Shown here piece by piece: positions 10,801 through 22,800 of a DNA stretch of 64,000 nucleotides. The notes beneath the pieces were generated by a model. It saw only the letters and a list, made by a program, of their open reading frames with translations. It searched no databases and was not told the origin of the DNA. Each line of letters starts with the position of its first letter. Position 1 is the first letter of the stretch. The DNA is from Asterias rubens. Taxonomy: Eukaryota; Echinodermata; Asteroidea; Forcipulatida; Asteriidae. The position numbers and the translations under genes are program-made. The stretch covers positions 9,923,047 to 9,987,046 of the forward strand of contig NC_047066.1 of the NCBI RefSeq assembly GCF_902459465.1. The letters are read 5' to 3'.

Positions 10801-13800
10801 CTCTCACCAAGGTAAACCTGGTTCGATACCCGGCCAGGGCCATATGTGAGTTGAGTTGTGCGTTGGTTCTCTGCTGTGCCACAAAGGTTTTCCACACCAT
10901 CCGGTTTTCCTCCCTCTGGAAAAATCAAACACTTTTGATCTCTGGCTGTGTTCCGTGGTCATAATGGGTTGATGTGGCTGGCAGCTAAATGCACCCTTGC
11001 ATGCCTGCTTCTCGAACACTTTGTAGCCACGTCTTTCGCTGTTCAGCTCTTTGCTGCGAGTAAGGATGATAAGCCTCCAAAATTATTATTATAAACATAT
11101 CGTCCAACCAATCTGTACAAATGTTATCAAATTGGTTTACCCTTTTTTAGGGAATTGCCTGTCACATTATTTGTTTCAAAAGACATCTTGTCAGCTCAGC
11201 ATTATCAGTTTCTGTCATAAAAATTCCTTTCAAAAATGAAACCGGGAAGTTCATACTTTGGGAAGTTCATACTTTGTTTTTTATCTTCACTAACAATTTG
11301 ACTGTTTTTTTTTGTTATTTTCATTCCAGCAAGCTTCCTCGAGTTGCCCGGTAACTTTGGTTACAGCAAACTTCAGTTCTTCTATCCCAAATCCAAAACA
11401 GTGCCATCACACTTTGCTTGGATGACGGGTAAGATGATTTAATTTTCGGTTCTGATATAATAAAAAGTTGTGTGATCAACAGCTGGGCCCAGTTGTGAGA
11501 TGTAAACAGCTGGGCCCAATTTCATGGCTCTGCTTACCGCCGAATTCTGTGCTTACGATCGCGATTCCCGGCTTACGTGCAAGCGCCGAATTTCTACGCT
11601 AGCCTTGTAAGCGTAGAATGCCTAGTAACGTTGAGTACGCACGCGCAGAAGCCAAAACTCGCCGCTAACCCGTGAAATAGGCTTGCCGTAAGCACAGAAT
11701 TCCCTGCTTCCGTAAGCGCCGATTCTGTGCTTACAGTAAGCAGAGCCATGAAATTGGGCCCTGAGCTGTCTCATAAAGTACCTGACTGTGTGTTAATTTT
11801 GGACTTATATCCTCAAAGACACAATCCTTACTCAAATTTGAAACTGTAGATGTATAAAATACAACTCACATGTGAACATTTTATTTTAAAAGGTGGTCAC
11901 ATTTTTATATTGCCGAAAAATCTCCCTGTGAAGTGTCGTAGTTTTTGAGAAACAGGTAATTTCTCCTTTTATAGGCATCTGACAGCACACAAGTTTGTGC
12001 AACAAGGGTGTTTTTTCTATCATTATTCTCTTGCAACTTGAAGGACAAATTGAGTCAAAAGTTTCACAGTTTTGTTATGTTATGAATAATGTTGAGATAC
12101 ACCAAGTGAGAGTACTGGCCTTTGACAATTACCAAGTTGTCCAGTGTCTTTAAATATTTTGTTTTTAATTATTTGTCAACCAACCAGGACCGGGCATCTA
12201 CTTTGGAGTGTTTGACTTCAACAACCAATCAACAGACAACGTGACCAAGGACAGTCGTCTCTTACCCTACCCTGAAAGTGACAAGGAAGGTAGCAGCGAT
12301 GTTGAACCAATTGCCATGACGATGACCGAATTCCATGTGTTGCTTCTATTCCCTGACAGGTAGGTTAAAGGTCGTTCATCAGGGTGACTCTTTAAAGAGG
12401 GATTTATTTTTATTTGTCAGAGTTGGATTTATTTTTATCTGCTCATTTTATTGGTAACATTTTCCAGTGGGTTGACCAAGCATTTGAAACATTCAACTGG
12501 TTGACTGTGTATTGTGTAGATGCACTCATCAGTTGATACTATAATTGTAGGCTGGCATAGTTTATCTCATTTGAAACCACAGTTGATAATATGGTCAGAC
12601 AGTAGGAGGGTTGACTCATAATTGCAGGTTGGCATAGTTTGTCAATCAATCAAAGCCACAGTAGATAATATGGACTGGTCAGACAGTAGGAGGGTTGACT
12701 CATAATTGCAGGTTGGCATAGTTTGTCAATCAATCAAAGCCACAGTAGATAATATGGACTGGTCAGACAGTAGGAGGGTTGACTCATAATTGCAGGTTGG
12801 CATAGTTTGTCAATCAATCAAAGCCACAGTAGATAATATGGACTGGTCAGACAGTAGGAGGGTTGACTCATAATTGCAGGTTGGCATAGTTTGTCAATCA
12901 ATCAAAGCCACAGTAGATAATATGGACTGGTCAGACAGTAGGAGGGTTGACTCATAATTGCAGGTTGGCATAGTTTGTCAATCAATCAAAGCCACAGTAG
13001 ATAATATGGACTGGTTAGACAGTAGGAGGGTTGACTGTGTACCACGTAGATGCATTCGTCACATGCATGATAGCGTTATTGCAAGCTGTCTTAGTTTATC
13101 TCATTCAAAACCACAGTGGATGATATGGAATGAGTGCGTTAAGTGCTCTCCTCTCACCACTATGGCCCTGGTTCGGGTTCATATTTGATAAAGAGACGTG
13201 CTCTGTTTCCCTACAGTACCAAAAAGGTTTTTGTTCTGGCCTTCGGGTTTCCTTCACTCTTGGAAAAATCAAACACTTTGGATCTCTTGCTATGGTCCAT
13301 GGTAATAATATATCGTTTGTTGTACATTGGAGGTGTTAAGATAATAATTGATCATTGTGTACTTTCCTTCTCAGGATGAAAGTGATGTGTGTTTTGAATG
13401 AGCAACTTATTGATGAAGACGTGTATCATGCAGTGAGTAGTTCATCAATTGCAAACTTACAACACTTGTATCTTACCAATACAAACACAAAATAGACAAA
13501 CAAATAACAGGTATAGACTCCCATATGGTGCACACACAGACACCCATCTGACTAAACACCAAGATGCCCCTCTGATGAGTAACACCTATACACCCATCTG
13601 GCTAACACCCAAACACCCTTCTGGCTGGCACCCAGACACCCCGTACAGCCTTCTTGCTAACACCCAGATACCCCTCTAGCTAACCCACGGGTACTGTACC
13701 CCCTGGCTAAACACATAGACACCCATTTAGCTAATACACATTACCCCTCTGGCTAGTAACACCCAGACAACCTTCCTTCTAACACCAAGACACCCCTCTG

Positions 13801-16800
13801 ACTAACATTGTGCGCAGAATAACTCATCAAACTTGATTCTTGTTCTGACAGAGATACGGTAAAATCTTAGGCATCTGCAGAGACAGGACCAGAGGTACCA
13901 TCTGGACCTTTACAGATCAGAGTGTCTTCAAGTACAAAGTGGTCAAAGAATCGAGGTAAGGCAGATTCTGCTCATGTCAACACCAAATTTAGTTTTTGTG
14001 GATGTCCAGGTGCACACACTCTTAAATCCATTCACATCTATCGTCCGACTTGCATGCTGATTGTGTCATAAGCTGGTAGTGATACCTGACTATGCGGCAG
14101 TTTATGGTTGTATCGGGTGACTGCCAAAATAGGGCTCGCTAGCTCAGTATGTAGAGCACAGCCACGTAAGCCCAGAGGTCACAGCCTCAAATATTGCTCT
14201 AGTTAATTTTTCTTTGTTCAGCTTCAAGTTGCTTTACTGCACTGCACTCCAATAAATGACCGTTGTTTTATTTTGCAGGGACGTCTGGCGAATGTATCTT
14301 GACCAAGGAGACTTTGACCGAGCCAAAGAACATTGTCGGGACAATCCGGCCAACTTGGACAAAGTGCTCACCAGACAGGCTGAACATTTCTTTGAAAAGG
14401 AAAAGTAAGTTTAAGCCATTCGACACTTTCTGAACACAACACAAATTAAAAGTTCACAGATTTACAAATAACTTACAGGGTTTACAGAAGGTAATGGTGA
14501 AAGACTTCCCTTGAAATACTATTCCATGAAATGCTTTACTTTTTGAGAAAACATTGAAACAATATCAATTCTTGATATCGAGAATTACAGATTTATTTTA
14601 AACACATGTCATGACATGGCGAAACGTGCAGAAACAAGGGTGGGTTTTCCCGTTATTTTCTCCCGACTCCGCTGACCGATTGAGCCTAAATTTTCATAGG
14701 TTTGATATTTTATATATAAGTTGTGATACACGAAGTGTGTGCCTTGGACAATAATAATAATACCATTTACCGAAAGTGTATACTGGCTTTAAGGCCAGAA
14801 AGCCACTTCGAATTGAGGACTACTCTCTGATTTGGGCTCTTGACCAAATAAATTGTCGCCCAAATAAACTGTCGCCAGGGGCACATTGCCGCCTACTCCT
14901 GGGGCTGAACAGGTTTACCTCCTTCAAAGTCTGTAACAATGTAGGCAGGGTTATCATCATCTGTATGAGAAGAATGCACTACCTTCCCAATTTTAAACAC
15001 CGTTTTTGATTATTTTGAGGTTGATATTCCTATTCTCATTCTTCGTCACCAGGTATGACAAGAGCGCCCTCTATTTTGCCATGACGGAGAGGTCATTCGA
15101 AGAGGTCGCATTGAAGTTCATCGAGGCACAACAGACGACCGCATTAAGAATGTTCCTGAGTAAAAAGCTGAGTGCTCTAAAGCATGAGGTTAGTTGGTCT
15201 GTCTGTCTGTCAGTGTGTCTGCTTGCTCTAGAGATATGCTTAATTTTGAGCTGAACAAGTTTTGAGATGTGCCCCCTTTCTTCTTGGTTTCTCACATTGG
15301 GCTGTGTACAAATCGTGCCTGCAGGAAGTCCAGGCTCTATGAAAAAAAAAAAAAAAAAAAAATTAATAAAAAATTAAAGGCTCTATGATGTCACAGAAAA
15401 GCCACTTTTCTACCTTAAAAAATATGTTTATTTTATTTGACTGATATGTAAGGGGCCATTCACAATTATCAACATTTTCACAAGCGTACAAACGGTATGC
15501 AAGGAAGGAGGTTAAAGCCTGTCACACACTTTCGATTCCTAAAGATTCCATGTCAAACTATAAAAACTTGCATGTAGCTTCATGGACTTGTTTGCACTGT
15601 TAGATAAGCCAAAGTGTTTTTATGTTTTGTTTGTTTGACCTTTTGAAAGTCAGATAAGCTGTGTTTTGTACGTAGGAAATTATGGTATTATATCTTCTTA
15701 TATTTCTTATACATGTGCTCATAATAATAATTAATTTTGTTTCTCCATGATTAGGAGAAGACCCAGATGACGATGCTAGTCATGTGGCTGATTGAGTTAT
15801 ACCTCAACCAACTCGGTGAGTTTCGCTCCAAGGAGGAAGCTCGTAACACTCACGACACTGTCCACACCGAGTTCCAGAAGTTCCTCGCTCAATCCATGGT
15901 CAGGGTGAGTATTACACTGGATTGGTAAAGCTGATAAAAATAATTGTATGTACAAAATTTTCTTTAAAAAAATTCTTGAAATGATTTTTGTTCTTAATCA
16001 GTGAAAATATAAAATAAACATGACTAATTGAGCCTAAATTTTGATTGAGTATGTTATTTCGTGTACACCTTGGGTCACATAGATTGTGGGTACTAGTTTG
16101 ACAGTTGAGTAAGAAGTAACTTGTGGTTGAACATTGGGTATCCTGGAAAAAATATGTGATGCAAAACCTCGGCCTGTTTACTTTGGCATCCTCCTTTACC
16201 AATGTGGTCCATGTAGATGACCAGAGCAGACAATCAAAGCTTTGAGTTGTTGAACCACTGCTACTCTCAAGAGACCTACGCACAGGGTGTCAAGGCAAAC
16301 CATAAATGATTGTTCTCGCACCATGGAAGGTTTTAAATCTTACTTGTCCATGTACTAAGGACGTTCATATTATTGATGTGTTTTTTCAGGATTGTCTGAG
16401 TGGTAACGTGGACACTGTGTATGATTTGATCGCCAGCCACGGAGACATTGAAGACATGGTTTTCTTTGCCATGCTCATGAAAGGTGCGTTAACAATCAGC
16501 CCCAGTATCCTGGCCCAATTAAAAGGGCTAGTAACAGTTTGATGTGCTTTCTTAGAAAAACAAATACATTCTCAATTCATTCATTACCGAGATGAAGGAA
16601 ATAAAACTTGTGGTTTCAGGAAACAGCGTGTTGAACTGCATTAGTTAGAAATAGTATTCAAGATTTGATTCTGTTGTACAACTATAAGTCACATTCCTGT
16701 TGCACTTACGAAAGAAAATAAGTCACAATATATTTCATTCAATTTATACGAGTTTGAACAAAGAAAAACTGACCGGATCAGGACTTGAACCAACGACCTC

Positions 16801-19800
16801 TGGATTAACGTACCGTCTCTCTACCAACTGAGCTATCCTTGTTCGGGGATGCCAGAACTTTTTAAACACTTACACAGTCGGTTTCCTTAATGGTTTATTC
16901 CTTGATATTCTTCCAATTAAATAAGCTACAAATAAAATAAATAAAATAAGCGACCCGATGCCCATAGCACCTTTTAAACCAATTCATGGTGCTCTGTTTG
17001 AGGAGTAGGTCTCATAATTCAAACGTAGTACCACGTACCGTGCAGGATACTGTATGTTGAAGTGCATTGAGCGTCACTGAGTGACGGATATGCTCGCTTT
17101 ATAAGAATCCACAAATATTTTTATTTTTATTATTCAATTTTTCAGATTACGAGCGAGTCATCAGTCACCACATCCAACATGACGACTACCACTCGGCCCT
17201 AGAGGTGCTACGCAAACCCAAGGATACCGAACTGTATTATAAATTCTCCCCGGTGCTCATGCAGCACATTCCCAACGAGCTGGTCAGTGCTTGGATCGAA
17301 CAGGGCAAGACGCTAGACCCTAAGAAGTTGATCCCGGCCCTGGTGCAGTACGACCATTCAGCTCAATCCAGCCAGGTAAAGACAGAACCCTTTGGTACCA
17401 GACTTGGTTCATTTTCTACACTTGGGGTTGAAGAAGTTATATTTCAGCTGCCAGATAATGATGCGGCGCTTTCACAGCCTACATCAAAGATCTTGTTCAT
17501 ATAAGACACTGTCATTATCCTCTTTGTCCTGCTGTCTCAACCAGACTTGTTTGTTTGTTTGTTTGTTGTACCTAAATCCCGTACCACCCACTATGGCGAC
17601 CATGCGTTTGCTCACACTGCATCAGTCTTATGGAACAAGCTACCCCGCTAGTTCTGAGACACCCACTCTCTCAACACATTTCAAACCCAAATTAAGAAAC
17701 TTCTGTTTACTGCAAGTTATTACATTCCTTTATGAGTGCAATTCTCTGCAAAAAAACTTGATCTCGCCACTATGGTCCTGGTTTGATTCGCAGCTAAGGC
17801 CAAACCTGAGTAGAGTAGTGCAATACTTGTTTCCTATACCACATGGCTTTTTTCGCTAGATCCTCCTGGAAAATCAATTACTTTCGATCTCAGGCTGTGC
17901 TCCGTGGTCATCTATGGGTCGTTGTGGCTGGCTGCCAAAAGCGCCCTTGCATGCCTTCAGCACAAACACCTTGAGCTGCGTCCTTCGCAGTTTAGCTTCT
18001 CAGCTGCGAGTAAGGATGATTAGCCTCCAAAATTATTATCATTATTTTTAAACGAGGGGACTGTATAACAATTCAGGAAGAAGAAAAAAAAGTGAAATTG
18101 ATTGTTTTTTTCTTCTTCTGGTCAGGCGAACGAGGCAATCCGTTTTCTTGAATTCTGCGTTCTACTCTTGGATAACACAGAGCAGGCCATTCATAACTAC
18201 CTGCTAGCATTGTACGCCAAGTACCAGCCAGATAAACTTATGGGGTATCTGGAGAGACAAGGAGATGTAAGTTAACAAGCTTTTTGTTTTGTCCATGTTT
18301 CCTGTTAAAGACTCTGTACACTTTTGGTAACTGTCAAAGACCAGTCTTCACAGTTGGTGTATCTCAACATATGCATAAAATAAAAAACCTGTGAAAATTT
18401 GAGCTCAATCAGTCGTCGAAGTTGCGAGATATTAATGAAAGAAAAAACACCCTTGTCGCACCATGGTAACACAAAGTTGTGTGCTTTCAGATGCTTGATT
18501 TCAAGACCTCAAATTCTAAATCTGAGGTCTCGAAATCAAATTCGTGGAAAATTACTTCTTTCTCGAAAACTATGTCACTTCAGAGGGAGCCGTTTCTCAC
18601 AATGTTTTATACTATCAACCTCTCCCCATTACTCCCAATCAAGAAAGGTTTTATGATAATAATTATTTTGAGTTATTACCAATAGTGTCCACTGCCTTTA
18701 AGGTGGGGTTGGAAATGAACCCCCCAAAAAAAGATCTGTGAAACTTTAAAAAACGAAGCTGATTTTTGTTTGTTAACTTTTGTTTAAATAGTTTATCTAT
18801 TTACTTAATCTTTTAGTTAGTTATTTATTATTATTTTATAAAACAAATTTTTGGGGGACGGGGGGCATTGTTAAGAGCAAGTCTCTGTAAAGAAAATTGA
18901 TACCAAATTGATACCATTTCCTTTCCGTCCCCTGAGGCCACTTACCTTGAATTTGTGTTTTTAAACTCTGCCATTCAACCTCTCTTCAGAATCTGTGTGA
19001 ATAAGTTTTTAGGACGTCCTAACCTGACTTGGATTAAGTCAATCAAATACACACCAAGGTGTAGGCCTAATCCCGTTCCAGAGGGCAGCTGTTGACAACT
19101 TAACTTTTTTTTTTTTTTTTTTTCTTTCTTTGGAGTTTCGTTATAAAAGAGTCAATATTATTATTTATTATTATAATGGTAGGGGAAAAAAATGGCCATA
19201 CTATGTCAAAGATTGTGAAGGTCGTTTAATGATTAAACCTTTGCTATTATTCCTTAACAGATTGAAGACAATGTGCATTATGATCTGAAGTACGCATTAA
19301 GACTCTGCGCTGAACATGCTCACAAGAGGGCGTGTGTCTACATCTACACCACGATGGGACTATATGAAGAGGCAGTTGATCTAGCATTACAGGTAATGCC
19401 CTTTGGTAATTTTCAAAGACCAGTGTTCGCAATTGCTGTATCCAAACATATGCATAAATTAAATAGCAAATCTGTGAAATATTTTGGTAACGAATAATGA
19501 TAGTGTCTAGTGCCTTCAATGAGATTGGTCTTTTGTTACAGTGTTGTCCTTTTTTTCGTTTTCTTCGATAGTTGCCTTGCCAGTTAGTTTAGATTATTTA
19601 CAACAGTTTTTAAATTCAATTAATTGAGATTTTAAAGACATGGAAGAAGCATGTAATGAATTTAGCGAGAAATTGAGGGCGCTCCGAAATTGCTGTGGCA
19701 TCGAAAACCGTCCACCATTACTCATTTTAGAACATTTTGGCGGGTATACACATCATCCTATCTTTAAGTCATTAATAAATAATTTTGCCGTTCGACCTTC

Positions 19801-22800
19801 AGGTTGATGTAGACCTTGCCAAGCAGAGTGCAGAGAAGCCAGAAGAAGACGATGAACTCAAGAAGAAGCTTTGGTTACGCATCGCTAGACACGTCGTAGA
19901 GGAGCAGAGTGACATCCAGAAGGCCATGCTGGTACTCCATGAATGCCCACAACTCAAGATCGAAGACATCTTGCCGTTCTTCCCGGACTTTGTCACCATC
20001 GATCACTTCAAGGTATGTGAACAACAGTTTGAAACCAGGATGTAACAGTTATCTCAATGTTATTGATATATCAATTAACATTTTCTGTGTCAATGATGAT
20101 CACAAAGTTCTTGAGTTGCTCGAATACAAGCTCTGCAAGGAGTTACTCATTTGGTGTATATTAAACAAAAAGTGTGGCTGTGCACATTTAATTTGTTTCG
20201 GGATGTTTTTTTCCTACCTTTTTTGTGTTTTGTAAGATACTAGTTATATGATACCAAGTAAGAGTTTTCACTTGAAACACTAGTTTTTTCCATTTTATTC
20301 CATTTCATTTTCACTCATTTGTGATATTTTATTTTACTTTTTTTTCCAGGATGCAATCTGCAGCTCCTTGGCCGACTACAACCAACATATTGAGTCCCTT
20401 AAGAATGAGATGAAAGATGCCACAGAGAGCGCTAAGGCCATCCGGGGGGACATCCAAGAGATGAGAAACAAGTAAGGACATGGCCAAATTCCACACTTAC
20501 ACGGACAAAGCCTTTACAACTGCTAGCCATAAGCTTAGGACCACTATACCCTCTCACATTAGGGCTCAGTTTCATGGCTCTGCTAACCACCAAATTCTGT
20601 GCTGACGATCACCATTCTCTGCTTGCACGGCAAGCGCCGAATTTCTGCACTAGCCTTGTAAGCTGTTAGGGTAGAATGCCTAGTTACGTGGAGTACGCAT
20701 GCCCACAAGCCAAAATTCCCCACTAACCCTTGTAATTAGCTTGAGGTTTGTGCAGAGTTCTTTGCTTTCACGAGGGCCAATTCTGTGCTTACAGTAAGCA
20801 GAGCCATAAAATTGGGCCCAGGTTAGCATGCCTTTTCGTGTGCTTACTCTTCGCAGTGCTACACAATGGAAACTCGCACAGTAAGCACAAAACCAGCCGT
20901 TCAGCAGTGCTATGAAAATAGTGAGTTCCATGAATTTATCTAGTAAGTCTGCTGCCAGCTAGTGTCCCAAACATTCTCCGAGTAAAATCCAACTACATTT
21001 TGTACTTGTTGTGTTAAAGTACGCATTTGTTTTTGTCTTTGCCCAGGTATGGAATTGTTGGAGGCAACCAGAAATGTTCCTCGTGCAACTACCCATTGTT
21101 GACACGTTCCTTCTACCTCTTCCCATGCCAACATATGTTCCACTCAGATTGTTTAATAAATGAGGTACGTTTACAAGGGACTAGGATGAAGACTGATAAT
21201 GGACCTAGCATTTTTTAGGCACTTATCTGGGCATTCCAAGTTGCTGTTTACAAGGGACTAGGATGAAGACTGATAATGGACCTAGCATTTTTTAGGCACT
21301 TATCTGGGCATTCCAAGTTGCTGTTTACAAGGGACTAGGATGAAGACTGATAATGGACCTAGCATTTTTTAGGCACTTATCTGGGCATTCCAAGTTGCTG
21401 TTTACAAGGGACTAGGATGAAGACTGATAATGGACCTAGCATTTTTTAGGCACTTATCTGGGCATTCCAAGTTGCTGTTTACAAGGGACTAGGATGAAGA
21501 CTGATAATGGACCTAGCATTTTTTAGGCACTTATCTGGGCATTCCAAGTTGCTGTTTACAAGGGACTAGGATGAAGACTGATAATGGACCTAGCATTTTT
21601 TAGGCACTTATCTGGGCATTCCAAGTTGCTGTTTACAAGGGACTAGGATGAAGACTGATAATGGACCTAGCATTTTTTAGGCACTTATCTGGGCATTCCA
21701 AGTTGCTGTTTACAAGGGACTAGGATGAAGACTGATAATGGACCTAGCATTTTTTAGGCACTTATCTGGGCATTCCAAGTTGCTGTTTACAAGGGACTAG
21801 GATGAAGACTGATAATGGACCTAGCATTTTTTAGGCACTTATCTGGGCATTCCAAGTTGCTGTTTACAAGGGACTAGGATGAAGACTGATAATGGACCTA
21901 GCATTTTTTAGGCACTTATCTGGGCATTCCAAGTTGCTGTTTACAAGGGACTAGGATGAAGACTGATAATGGACCTAGCATTTTTTAGGCACTTATCTGG
22001 GCATTCCAAGTTGCTGTTTACAAGGGACTAGGATGAAGACTGATAATGGACCTAGCATTTTTTAGGCACTTATCTGGGCATTCCAAGTTGCTGTTTACAA
22101 GGGACTAGGATGAAGACTGATAATGGACCTAGCATTTTTTAGGCACTTATCTGGGCATTCCAAGTTGCTGTTTTTTAGGCACTTATCTGGGCATTCCAAG
22201 TTGCTGTTTTTTGTACAGGGCCCAATGTCATAGCGCTGCTTAAGCAAATTTGCGTTCTTACTGTAGCAGACAAATTTGCTTAAGCCTTAGCGTATTACAC
22301 AGGTTAGCAGAAAAATTGGGCGGCCATGTTGCGTGTTTACCGTGGATGTGCATTATGACTTTTTAATTCCGTGTGGTAAGCACCGGAAGGTTTGCATGCC
22401 TTTTCGTGTGCTTCGGTTAGCAGCACTATCAAGTAGAAACTGCACAGTAAGCATAAAATCAGCCGCTAAGCAGCGCTATGAAATTGGGCCCTGATGTAAT
22501 TGGAACACGTTGCCTTGGATCGGTCGAGTTGGTCTTTGAAAAGCGTTTGTAACTGCTTGTTATAAAATGCTTATGATTAGAAAGATATTTTAAAAGTAGA
22601 ACATAATGATACACATAAATATCAGTGGAAATTGCATGGTTTTCCTTTTACCTCGTCGACTACCACGGTCGGCCGTTTATTTGACTCCCATAAACGGCCG
22701 ACCGTGTTAGTTCGCAAAGTAAAAGTAAAACCACGCATTTTCGAGGAAAAATTTCTGTGGATCATTGTATTCTAATTTAAAACATCTTTCTAACTATGCA

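Noticed and set aside
13449-13679. Open frame of Thr/Pro/His-rich repeats
   Set aside because: Translation of the short tandem array in VPS18 intron 11; exons 11 and 12 join correctly without it.
19799-19999. Minus-strand frame opposite VPS18 exon 20
   Set aside because: Shadow of a coding exon; no homology seen.
21171-22210. CRISPR array
   Set aside because: Whole 77-bp units repeat with no variable spacer, inside an animal intron; it is a minisatellite.
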